Positions 1-11,393 of a stretch of 64,000 nt of DNA are shown here, piece by piece. Every line of letters begins with the position of its first letter. Within the stretch, counting starts at the first letter, position 1. The notes under the pieces were generated by a model. The model did not search any database, was not told the DNA's origin, and saw nothing but the letters and a program-made list of their open reading frames with translations. Source of the stretch: Acholoe squamosa (taxonomy: Eukaryota > Annelida > Polychaeta > Phyllodocida > Polynoidae); the NCBI GenBank assembly GCA_949317995.1, contig OX439040.1, positions 71,955,972 through 72,019,971 of the forward strand, given 5' to 3'. The position numbers and the translations under genes were made by a program.

Positions 1-1
1 T

Positions 2-154
2 AAGGTTATTGGTGAAGCCTCAAAAGATGCTGTATGGGGCATAGGGATGAGACTGACTGATAAGAACGCCTTAAACCAGGAGCTATGGTCTGGAAAAAAC
101 TTGCTTGGTAAAATTCTCCAAGAAGTGCGCCAGGAATTTGAGGATAATGCTTAA
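2..154 (+). CDS. C-terminal end of a NADAR (YbiA-like) domain protein, partial
   Basis: A 50-codon open frame enters from outside the window and stops at TAA 152-154. The peptide carries the C-terminal signature of the NADAR/YbiA superfamily: an EAS..DAVWGIG motif, then ELWSGKNLLGKILQEVR. Family members are predicted or shown to act on N-glycosidic bonds of NAD, ADP-ribose or riboflavin intermediates. The first part of the domain, including the N-terminal catalytic residues, lies outside the window. It ends 497 nt upstream of a LINE ORF2 on the same strand. It could therefore be the end of that element's ORF1, or an unrelated gene copy into which the LINE sits. The family call is from recognised motifs; the link to the LINE is inference. 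Confidence 0.65.
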   Translation, partial: KVIGEASKDAVWGIGMRLTDKNALNQELWSGKNLLGKILQEVRQEFEDNA

Positions 155-650
155 CTTACTCCGCCCCAAAATGTGTACATGTATATGTATGTGTGTGTGT
201 TGATGGTAATGACTGCAACAGCTGGGTATAATCATGTGGTGCTCAAGATTCATTCAACTTAGGGATGGATCGCAATAGTCTTAATTAAAATACCCAACAA
301 AAATGAACATATAATCAAACAGCTCTCTCAGGTGCATGAGACACATGGTATATGGAGCAACTAAATGTGAATGCTCTACTTTTCTCTTCTTGTGTGTTTA
401 TGTTTATCTGTTATTTGTGTGCGCAAGATTATGTACATCATTTTGGTAGTTGTGTTATTGTATTTTGCTTCTATGAGGTGCCAACAGAATGTTAGCAAGG
501 CTTACATGATGATATATGTGTATTGTACCCTCACAGCGTGGCTGTGGATGATTGTAAGACAACTGAACCTAAAAAGTAGAGTTATTGGTACCCCACAAAT
601 TCTGTGTAAAACCAAATATAATATGACCCTTATTCTGAATCCAAAATGTT
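155..650 (+). other. Spacer between NADAR frame and LINE ORF2
   Basis: Low-GC sequence with a TG/TA-rich run near 175-200. A 96-codon frame at 371-661 is hydrophobic but resembles nothing I know and is probably chance. If the LINE is bicistronic this is the inter-ORF region; no splice or start signals are evident beyond the ATG at 651. Confidence 0.4.
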
Positions 651-3600
651 ATGACCAATAACACAAGAGTGATTAACCTATGCTCCTTTAATGTTAATGG
701 CATAAGGGTGAGAGATAAGCGAAGAGCTATTTTCAAGAAGCTAAAGGATGAAAGTTATAATATTGTCTTCCTTCAGGAAACCCACTGCACAGCAGAAGTG
801 GAAAAGATTTGGAAGGCTGAGTGGGGTGGTGATATGGTATGTGCAAATGGTAGCTCATCATCCAAAGGTGTAGCCATACTCTTCAATAGAAATTACCCTT
901 ACAAATGCCTAGAAAAGACACTGGATGCCAATGGGAGGTATATTATATTGCACATCGAGGTTCAGGGAGCGGAGTATGTCTTATGCAATATTTATGCTCC
1001 AACACAAAACTATGAAGCAGACCAGATGGCTGTATTAGATGAAATATCAGATAGATTAAAAGGCTATGAAGTCGAAAACTTTCTCCTTGGAGGTGACTTT
1101 AATGAAACCCCGGACCCATATATAGACAGAAGGGCAACTAATAGTATAAGGGCAGCTAATAAGCAGTATAGGAAGCAAATATACGGTCTACAAGATACTC
1201 TCAGCTTAGTAGATATATGGAGAGTTAGACACCCTAATTTACGTAGATATTCTTTTCATAGGCAGGAGCAAGCATCCAGGATAGATTTCTGGCTAGTGTC
1301 TGAGCATTTGACAGGCTTTGTTCATAAAACAGATATCCGTCCTGGAACGCTGTCTGACCACAGTAAGGTAACACTGGGAATCTCCAGTGCTGACCAGGAC
1401 AGAGGCCCAAATGTGTGGAAGTTTAATAATACCCTTCTCTCAGATAAAGACTATGTGAATCAACTTAAGACTATGCTTGGAAAATGTAAGATAGAATACC
1501 AGGATCTGGCACCCAATGCGAAGTGGGAGATTCTGAAGTATGAGATAAGGAAATTTTCAATTAATTACAGCAAAAAGAAGAAGGCAGAGTCTAAAAAGGT
1601 GGAGAGGGAGTTAGCAAACAGTCTGGGCAAATTGACTGCAGCCTTTGATGAGGGCCATGATGTAATTGATGAAATGGAAAGTGTTAAGAGAGACCTGAAA
1701 GATATTGAATTAAAGACAGCTAGAGCCATCATGTTTAGGTCAAAAGCGAATTGGTCCCAGGTGGGTGAACGACCAACCAAATACTTTTTGAATTTAGAAA
1801 AGAAGAATTTTATGGACAAACTTATTACTCAACTGAAAGATCAAAATGGGCATATAGTCACTAAATGCAAAGATATCCTTAGCGTACAGAAGCAATTCTA
1901 CAGAAATCTGTACTCAGATAGCTATAGAGAGTTAGATGATATTGATGACAGTTGTCCCTTCATAGATACAAACAACTTAACTGTCTTGTCTGACAACCAG
2001 AGAGAGATGATAGAGAGACCCTTATCAAAGTCAGATTTTCTCAACAGTCTTAAATCCTTAAAGAATGGGAAGTGCCCAGGCACTGATGGGCTAAGTGCAG
2101 AGTTTTATAAGTTCTTCTGGACTGATATTGGGGATGATGTTAGTCAAAGTCTACTCTATGCCACGGAAACGGGCAGCTTGAGCCAAGAACAGAAACGTGG
2201 CATTATAACCCTTATCCCTAAAAAGAAAAAAAGATAGACTCCAGCTAGGAAACTGGAGGCCGATCAGCCTGTTGAATACAGACTATAAGATCTACACCAA
2301 GGCCCTGGCAGAAAGGATAAAACCCCACCTCCCTAGTATTATAAGCTCAGATCAATCTGGATTTGTTAGGTCAAGGTATATAGGAACAAGTATTCGCACA
2401 GTTGAAGATATATTAGCATACACCACAAAGTTAGGTCGCCCTGGTATTCTGATGGCGGTTGATTTTGAAAAAGCATTTGATAAGATAAGGTGGGAGTTTA
2501 TCTTTAAGGCACTAGAAAGGTTTGGATTTGGGGAAAAATACATCTCATGGGTCAGGATATTATATAAAGACATTGTTGCCTGTGTCATAAATAATGGGTA
2601 CACAAGTGACTGGTTTGAACTTGCATGCGGAACCAGACAGGGATGCTGTCTATCGCCTTTTTTGTTTGTTATTGCTGTAGAACTGTTAGCTCATAATGTA
2701 CGCATGAATGTAGATATTAAAGGTATAAGACTTGGTACTAGAGAAGTAAAGATATGTCAATATGCTGATGATACCACTTGTTTTATCGAGTCAGCAGCAG
2801 CTCTACATCACCTGCTGGACTGTTTGAGAAGGTTTAGGAGGTACTCTGGTCTGAAGGTGAATAGATATAAGACACAATATCTTGCACTCGGTGGTATTGA
2901 CACTAGTCAGACCGGATTGGAGGGTCTTGCATGGAGCGAAAGATTGATTGTCCTGGGCATCTCTGTAGCACCAAATAGGACAGAAGCCCAAAATTACTCG
3001 TGGAACTTTGAACCCCAGATACAAAAAATCACCAGCATAAGTGAGGATTGGAGACACCGCAACATCTCACTCAAAGGTAAAACTATCATCATAAACAGCC
3101 TAATGCTACCATGTGTGATGTTCCCGGCCTCAGTCACCACTACACCATCTAGAGCAATAGATGAAGTCAATAGAGTTGTTGACAGATTCCTATGGGGCTC
3201 CAACAGGAACAAGGTGGCCAGGGCACGTGTTCAGGCACACACTAAGCATGGTGGACTTGCAGTAGGCAACTTTAAAACGAAAATCATTGTATCTAACATA
3301 AACTGGATCAAAAGGTTCTATTGGGATACCACCATGGTTCCATGTGATTTTATTAAGTTATTTCTCCATGAAGTGTCTGACTTGAAACTGTTCATTCATA
3401 CAAAATCAGATATTAACATACCACGAGAAGCAAGCCCATTCTATTATCAGATTCTCAAGGACTGGCATGAATTCCAAAATGTCTCACTAGTAAGAGAAAC
3501 GGAGGTCCGTAATGAAGTATTGTGGAAGAATAAGTTTATCACTATCAATAATACACCAATATTTTGGAAGTCTTGGAGGGAGGCTGGTATTGTCAGGGTT

Positions 3601-4428
3601 GAAGATTTACTGGATAATGGAAGTTTTATGTCAGACACTCACATTTCTCAAAGGTATGGTGTTCAGTGTAACTTTCTTCAGGCTCTACAAATCCGACAAA
3701 GTATACCAGGTAGCTGGAGAGCTAGCATATCCAGTGACGAAATTCAAAGGCCAAATGACTGTATCTGGGTCATTGATAATAACCCAGATGTAGTTAATCT
3801 CTTTTCAACATCAAGCAAGGAATTGTATTGGATTGTTCTATACCGTCACTCACAACAAATGCCAAGGAATGAAATGAAATGGGCAAAAGTCTTTCCTGAG
3901 GTCCAATTTACAAAGGTTCCATGGTATGACATATATATGTGTCCATACCAAGTGAGTAGGGAAACAAAGTTACAATCATTTCAATATAAGGTACTCCATA
4001 AAATACTAGCTTGTAACAAATACCTGTTTGATATACGTGCAAGGGAAAGCCCAGAATGTATATATTGTGATGGTAAGACTGACACTCTTGATCACTTCCT
4101 TGTGAAATGCCCCCCAGTAGCCTACTTCTGGAAGTCAGTCGTACAATGGATAAACACTGTTGCTAAGATTGATACAGGGAATTTAGATGAGCATGAATTG
4201 ATACTTGGATTATGTAGAAAAATTCCAAATGGTGATATCATCAACAATGTAATGCTTAGAACCAGGTTTTACATTTATAGGCAGCGTTTGTATCACAAGT
4301 GCCATCTTGATCTATTGCAATGGATAGGAGAGTTTAAACACTCTCTTCTCTCAGAAAAATTTATATGCAGTCTAGAGAACAAGCAAAAGAGGTTTAGGAA
4401 ATGGGAGGCTATTTTGGACTCAATGTAA
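651..4428 (+). CDS. LINE ORF2: AP endonuclease plus reverse transcriptase, Tx1/L1-like, one frameshift
   Basis: The element encodes the enzyme that nicks target DNA and copies LINE RNA into it. The N-terminal 240 residues are an exonuclease III-type endonuclease: FNVNG (13-17), QETH (42-45), GGDFNETPD (147-155) and SDHSKV (235-240). A basic coiled linker follows. The reverse transcriptase has VDFEKAFDK near nt 2456, TRQGCCLSPFLF near nt 2630, and the catalytic YADDT at nt 2761. A CX2CX8HX4C zinc motif lies near nt 4048-4101, typical of the L1 supergroup C-terminus. The frame changes in the A-rich run at 2219-2235: the first frame stops at 2235-2237 and the second continues with the expected RT sequence, so a one-base indel is likely. 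Otherwise the ORF is about 1,260 codons and intact, which suggests a fairly recent copy. The Tx1/L1 assignment is from RT motif style; exact clade is uncertain. Confidence 0.9.
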
Positions 4429-4730
4429 CCGCTATGCATACACTGAAAGAACCCTAGTATCTCACTCATAGCATACTTCCTAGATAGGGGAACGGAGCTG
4501 CGAAAACTGTATCGATGTAGAGGTATATCAGTATCTAGTCTCTATCACTAGTCATATAGAACACATCTATTGTCATACTCACTATAATAATGCGCTATGT
4601 ATTGTCCTGTGGTGTCCTGTGGTGTTTATATAACAAAATATCAAAAAAATGTAGCGAAGACCTGTATAGCTATAGACATTATTTTATTTTTAAATAAAAA
4701 ATGAGCGCTGCTCTATATAAAAAAAAAATA
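4429..4730 (+). other. LINE 3' UTR and poly(A) end
   Basis: About 300 bp of AT-rich sequence after the ORF2 stop. It ends with an AATAAA at 4693-4698 and an A-run at about 4720-4729, followed by unrelated sequence. This marks the likely 3' terminus of the LINE. A short GTCCTGTGGT duplication lies near 4603-4623. Confidence 0.65.
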
Positions 4731-5039
4731 TCAAGGTGTGCACTGCAGGTGGACACCAGCAACAATGCCATGCCTGTCCCAAATGTCTGGCCTTGATTCT
4801 TATTGTGAAGCTTTGAGGGGGAGTAAATAGTCTGAATTTCGGTGACTACCACTGATCTGACAAAATATATTGTAAAAGTATAACATCAGTTCGTAGTGCT
4901 TCACATGACCAGTGCATTGGAACACCCTACTTCCACTGTGCCACGGCAAATGCTGAGATGTGCATCTACCAATAGGACCAGCAAGGTCAATTAGAATCAC
5001 AAAGTGTAATTTCTACATTCATGTTCTATAGCATTAAAT

Positions 5040-7290
5040 ATTCTACCTAACTTCAATAATATAGATCTATAAGGAATCAGTCAGATACAGTGACCATCGA
5101 ATTCCAACATACAAATCCAACTCAAAGATCATTCAGATTATTTTGAGATCAAGCTAACTATTCTGATTCATGACATAATGCTGGGATATGATGCTTCTGA
5201 TTTGACAATGAAGATGATAATAATGTGGGTGACATTCTGAAATGTGTCTCAATTAGAGTAACTATTTTCTGTATTAAAGGTTTGATGGAAAAGTCTTTGC
5301 ATCAGCTTCATTTTACTCAATATGGTGCAGTGTGTGGGCATGTCCCATTTTGTATGAGAGTAGTGTTTCCAGCAATACCAAGTGAGGAAAAAGACATTCC
5401 TGCAGGGGCTCAGGGCATGGGCCATTTACTTAAAATCCATAGCTACTGATAAAAGTGAAGTGTACAGACCTTTGACATGAACATTTCCTCTACTGAGACT
5501 GACTGCTTTAAAAAGCATTGCACAACATGGCTGATTTTTCATTGAGACAAATGAAAATATGTTGCCGTTGCTAAATCACTCCTAATGGTTTACATGATCC
5601 CAATGTTAAAGGACTGTACGCAATATGACAGGTGATGTTGTTTAAATTGCAACATGCCAATTGATTACACTAATATCTAGATTGTCATTTGTTGTGATAG
5701 CTGGTGTTTGTGTCATTCGCCCCTGTCTGGAAAGAAAAATCCAAATCAATAATGTTTTTGTCAGTTTATATTATATTTCTGATCACCCACCTATTTCTTA
5801 CATAGCACTACCACTATTCTACTCTTTGATTATTAAGAGGAATGGAAATTAGGTTATGCTCTTCCAATGCTCCCCCATATGAAAAAAACAACTGTTCTAT
5901 GGTTCCAAGTCGCAATATAAGGATTTGTGTTAGTGTTTTCATGGACCTTCCAGCCTTCCTTCTTCACATACATCACATATGTTACACTCATACTAGATAG
6001 ACATCTCTATTCCCATCATAATTCCCAGACTTTACACTAGAGGACAGAGTGCATTCACCACAGGGCACTAATGGTAGATGACACGGAAGTAGAACCGGAT
6101 CAGGTCAGCATCTTGAGTGCCCTGAGTCAGTCAGGATCATGTTGGGTGTATTGTCATGTAGGCACTATGATACTTAACGATTCAGTGCTGGCTCGGCAGC
6201 TGTGGCCAGGATATATGGACATAAAGTTTCCAAGCTTGTTAAGTCTCCAGTGCCTTGCACCAACTGTGAAAAACTAAAATACTTGCCGAAAGTACATCAC
6301 TAACTTTCAAAGCTTGTTATCAGAAGATAAGAAAAGAATATTAAAGCTTGCAAGCTTGTTCACAGGAATTTATGAGTGTGTGGAATTTGTCTTTTATTCA
6401 TAGAATCATAGAATTTAACTCAACAAACTTTTACCTGCAACAATCACAGGCCTTGACATTGCCTGGATGAGGGTACCAATGCCAACAACATATGTATAAA
6501 TACCGTATTCGAACTAATTAGCGCACTGTGCGCTTAAAAATTATCCCAAAGATAAATCCAGTAGTTAAGAGTCTAATTGGGCTTAAAGACCCGGGTTATT
6601 TCTAGTTTGAAAAATGGCCAAAAAGAGGGGGTGTGCGCTTATTAGGGTATGTGCACTAATTAGGTCGAATACGGTAATGATTTTGATATCTCAGATGTTG
6701 CTCTTGGCTAATGGATAACACACAATTTACAAATCAGAGAGTAGTAGTTATGTGGTGATGGTAGGAGAGGTGGACCCAAGGGGTTCCAGTGCAGGTTGAC
6801 ACTGTTGTATCTTTTCCATATGCATAGAATATGCATAGAATAGACACTTTAGAAAGTATACTGCATAGGGTGCACACAATGGACTTTGCACACTGCTGCT
6901 CTGATATCTATCTACCTTTTCCTGTTCTTGAAATAATCCTATTGAGCATCTGGCTCCTATGTCTGGTGCCCTGCCCTTTCCTCTCCACATGATATTGAGT
7001 TACAAGCAATAAGTCAGCCCTTCATGGAACACACACATATAATTTGATTAGTTGGGATTAACATCAAAATTGTATGACCTTTATCTCCATCTGAAAATCG
7101 CTTTAAATCCATTTATCCATGTTGCAATAAGCGATTAACAATCCAACTATTAGAAATGCCTCCATTTTTATGAATAAATAGAATTCAAGCTAATTATTCT
7201 GTGTGCACCTTTTTTGAAGCAAATTGACATGCTGAATAATTCAGGCAGGTTTACTGTGTTGCAAATAATGCAATTCAAAGCACCAAAAGT
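5040..7290 (+). repeat. Ancient repeat, block I copy 1 (non-coding)
   Basis: No gene is visible. This sequence aligns by eye, in the same order and orientation, with 19500-21530, 28200-29290, 42150-44945 and 49330-52480. Shared landmarks are a CTCAAAGATCATTCAGATTA tract (5120), a CCTGAGTGCCCTGAGTCAGT tract (near 6110), a TACTTAACGATTCAGT tract (6170) and a TCTTGGCTAATGGAT tract (near 6705). A MITE at 6501-6676 interrupts it. Similarity to 19.5-21.5 kb looks near 80 percent. Confidence 0.6.
6501..6676. mobile_element. 176-bp MITE with TA-type ends
   Basis: The ends are inverted copies of TACCGTATTCGA followed by a CTAATTAG core and GCAC, so about 25 bp of imperfect terminal inverted repeat. 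The outermost TA on each side may be the target duplication of a Tc1/mariner-type insertion. The homologous unit at 20930-21000 reads straight through this position (CTATGCATAAAGAATGA) and acts as an empty site. Confidence 0.8.
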
Positions 7291-8113
7291 GTGTAATAGG
7301 GAATACTAACTAGTGGAGGTTCACTAAAACAAGTAAATAAGAAAACTACCTAAAATCTTTTGTCTAAGCAACAGTGTATTTCATAATGCAGTAACCCAGT
7401 GGGCACAGCCCCACTTATTATGTGACTAATCAGCCATACATCGTAGGGCTTATAAAGGGTTTACAAACAGTTTAACTTGTAATGGTTATGTAGCCCTGCA
7501 TTTGTTGTTCTTTTTTAACTACTCAACTGTAGGGCGTATTAAGGCCTACAGCTGAGTGGTTTGATGAACACTTTAAAGAAATATAGACACCTCATTACAA
7601 AAGTCCATTATTTCATAAACACAATGATTGCAGATATTTGAATATTCAACGTCTTATGCCCATGTAAGTAGTTCATGAATAGCTTGTGCAATCCTGGTTC
7701 AGTGTCCGTATTGATCCTTGGCTGCAATTGGGTATTATCTGTCTAGAAATAAAGGTTTCTGACCAGCCGTCATGAAATCTCATTTTTCCTGTTAGGTAAA
7801 GATAATCTCTGTATCAATATATCAACCTTTACAAACTTAGGAACACGAAAGTCACATCACACGGGCAGAGTCAGTATGTTGAAGTTGTCCACAACCTTTG
7901 TTTCGTAATATAAGTTGATAGGCAGTAAAACAGTTCAAAGTAAATAGCTCTTTCAAAATATCAAAAATCAGAGAGGGCAGGGCATTCATATCAAGTCCTA
8001 TATGAGCTAGTATCAGGGCCCTACTAATCATACAAATGTTAACACAGTCTCAAATGGTTAATTGGGTGAAGCTGTCATACCTTATAGAAACTATCGCCTC
8101 CTCAGTATCCACT

Positions 8114-8117
<4 letters not shown>
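7291..8117. other. Non-coding interval
   Basis: No gene or clear element. A short imperfect hairpin (CTCAACTGTAGG with CCTACAGCTGAG) lies near 7522-7556. Confidence 0.5.

Positions 8118-8175
<58 letters not shown>
8118..8175. repeat. (TA)n microsatellite
   Basis: Uninterrupted TA dinucleotides for just under 60 bp. Confidence 0.95.
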
Positions 8176-8177
<2 letters not shown>

Positions 8178-8511
8178 TGCCTCCTGAGTCTTCCCAAAGC
8201 TATCAAAATGCCTACACTCATCATATGCAGCTACCTGGTAGTGTAACATTGCACTATGCAAGAGGTTGGAAACTTAAACATGGAGGTGGACAGATTAGGC
8301 TGAGATACCAGAAGTTCACCCACATCACCTCCAAGAAACAATGGTTGGTTACGCCATTGAGGGCTAGCTTCAACTATGATCGACACCACAGTAGGCCTAG
8401 CATCGATTGGTTTGGACACCAACTATAAAGGATTTGTATAGTAATTAAGTAAAGGCTCATCCTCTAGGAACTATACTTTTTTCAGAGGCCGTCCCCATGG
8501 CAAGGACGACC

Positions 8512-8770
8512 ATCTTTGTTCTGCCCTTTAAGGGTTAAGACATTGAGATGGGAAGGTCACCAGGAATATCTAATGAATTATTTTTGTTAATTCAGGTAAT
8601 GTGTAGATACCGGACAATTACCAAGAAATTAAAAGAAATAATCTTTGTTCTGCCCTTTAAGGGTTAAGACATTGAGATGGGAAGGTCATCAGGAATATCT
8701 AATGAATTATTTTTTGTAAATTCAGGTAATGTGTAGATACCGGACAATTACCAAGAAATTAAAAGAAATA
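8512..8770 (+). repeat. Tandem duplication of a ~130-bp unit
   Basis: Two copies, 8512-8640 and 8641-8770, start with ATCTTTGTTCTGCCCTTTAA and differ at only a few positions, so the duplication is recent. No coding content is visible. Confidence 0.9.
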
Positions 8771-11267
8771 ATCTGCAATCTATCTCAACCTTGTAGGTTA
8801 TGGGCAAATGCACCATCTGCTGTCATTTACATATCTAACAAATATACAGTCATGTCCCTATAAACCGTCCACTTCTGTTTTAGATAAATTTTGGCTGGTT
8901 CCTGTATCGGCTGGTTCTATAAATCATGGTTACAATAGAAATGGCTGGAATAAAATCTGTAAGGACTGATTGGTGGCTGGTAGGCGAATCATCCGGCTTA
9001 TTGAAGACCGATATATCAAGACACAGTCACAGCTAACTTGTACTTTCATTCATAAAGACTACTTGGGAGGGGTCTGTCTATTCTTACGTTAGTAGATGGC
9101 TCTAACTAGTCTCTGTGTTTCATTTTGTGATAAAATCCTAACATCAGAAGGAAATCGGCACGCAACAGGTGAAATGGTCCTACCATTCTATGATATTATG
9201 ATATTATATAATTGTAGGACCGTTACCATAAATGTTAAGTATCCAACCCATTCAGACAGAGCTGTCTCTTACAAACAGATGGCATAAACATCATAGCAAC
9301 CTAAAAGATATGCTAGTTGGGCATGCAGTGTTATGAGCATTCTAACAAATCCTACGAGCATGATTGCATGGGGACAGATCTTTAGATCCTCAGCTGCTAT
9401 ATTGAAATAAGCCCTTCGAGGCCATTTTCCCCTGTAGTTGTGAGTTTATTCACCTATAGCCTAGCAAGAATTAGGAGCTACAGAGGTACATGCCCCCCAC
9501 CTTTCTAAATCCTGGATCCACCACTGGCATCTCCTTATTTAAAATGTGCTTAAACTACAAATACATTTCCATTACAGCCAATCCCGATACCTATGAATAG
9601 CCAAATCCTGTAGATGTTGTACAACAACTAGAAGGCAGAAAACCATGTTACACAGTCCCAAACTCTACAATAGGGTTCATCGACAAGAGGGCCCTACTGC
9701 TGCTGTTTGACCCGGAAGTGGAAGCTGATCTTAGCTCAACATCCTGAGTGTTCTGAGTCAATGCACTCTGGGACGGTCCCTTCTCTGTTGTGCTGTGTAG
9801 GCACCGAGGCAGTAAATAATTCATTACTGCTACTGAAGATGTGTCCACTGAGTATACATAGACATGAGGACTGTAGGCTTTCTCGGTTTTTAATGTTTGC
9901 ATTAACTGCAAAATGATAATCACTGTAACTGCAACATTGACTTCAATATTTCAATCGTTATATCCAGTGACGGCCACCCATTAGTGCAGGTTTTCCACAC
10001 GGAAAAAAAACAACTTTTTAGTTTCCTGCCCTTTTTCTCCTTAATGCATGTTCTAGAATGACATTCACCTAAAGATTTATGATCATCATATAGAGATGTT
10101 CATTGATCTAACCAAAAAGTCACACCTGCTTAGGGCACCCCACACAATGCCTGACAACAAGCACTGAGGTCAACATAGCATGGATGGTCGTAACAACTAC
10201 ACCAACCTATACATTAAAAAATGATACTGCTGTCTCAGGTGTATCTCTTAGCTAATGGATGAAACACCATTCACGGCTTGGCGACAAGCATTTTGTGCTG
10301 ATATTGGATGAAAAGTGGGCCTAGTGTTATTTCCATCCTTATTTCGTTGCTGGCATGGTTTACAAAGAGAATAAATTGGAGCATCAGATGTTTCTCTTGC
10401 CTCATTGAGGAAACGTCATTTACACAAGCAAATGGCAAATGGGATTTGGTGGTGGGAGTAGGGAAATGTTTAGGCCAAGGGATTGTGATGTAGAATGTCT
10501 TATTGCACCTTTAATGAAAATGATAGAAACTACAGATGCCATGATTTAAGAAGTCTATTCCAAGGTGGCTGTTCAGGCTAAAATAAGTTAATGTAGATCA
10601 TCACACACCTGTTAGGTGCAAAGTTATCCCCCTGCCATGTGTTATAGAATCCACTTGAAGGAAGCGCACCTTATTGGTGAGGACTTTAGATATAAAGAAT
10701 GGACTGAAATAGCCAAGAATGTGCCTTATTGGTCTTACATAGCCAGGGTGCTCCTCTGGCAAGGTGAACTTTCACAAAGGATTTTACAGGAGATTGTACC
10801 ATTATCAGGAGGTTTAGGGGCGAGGTTTACAGGAGGTTGTACCAGTATCTTCAATACAGATCAATGATAGATAAATTCCAGATCAATGATTTTATCCTAT
10901 CGGATACCATGGTCACTGTGGAGTGACAATAACAAAGGAAACCAGAATCAATCTTAAATGTGTGGGCTGTCCACTTTTCTCTTACGGCAATCTCTAATGA
11001 TATGAAACAAGATTAGATGCGATTTATGTCTGTCTGATTTGCAATCAACTCGGATCGTACCAAATGACTGATTCAATTTCCATAATTTATGTCATGGCAG
11101 ATACGATCGTTACTATAGAACAGTACTGGACATGTTGTATTCAATGGGGGGATGGAATACAATGTGGCCGTATTCAATGGCTGATGATCATGTGACCTGC
11201 TGCAATAAACAGAGCTAAATTTTGTTGAATTTCTCTACTTAAAAGCTTTCAAACCAGTGTAGCCATA
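8771..11267. repeat. Non-coding interval with a partial block I copy
   Basis: No gene. Around 9690-9790 the block I landmark around CATCCTGAGTG is present, and around 10190-10270 the CTCTTAGCTAATGGATGAAA landmark, in the normal order, so a shortened block I copy is here. Near 10640 there is weak block II similarity (TAGAATCCACTTGAAGG). Otherwise unassigned. Confidence 0.4.
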
Positions 11268-11393
11268 ACATAAATGCAAATGTCCACTTGCATGGGATAT
11301 TTTTGCGTCATATTCCCAGAGGTGGTTCTGCCCGTATTCAACGAAGCCATTATATGCAAAAATATCCCATGCTCGTGGACATTTGCTTATGTA
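11268..11393. repeat. Short inverted-repeat element (hairpin)
   Basis: Arms at 11276-11306 and 11356-11386 are inverted copies matching at 29 of 31 positions (they share GCATGGGATATTTTTGC). They are separated by 49 bp, and the pairing continues weakly outward. It resembles a small MITE or foldback remnant. Confidence 0.7.
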
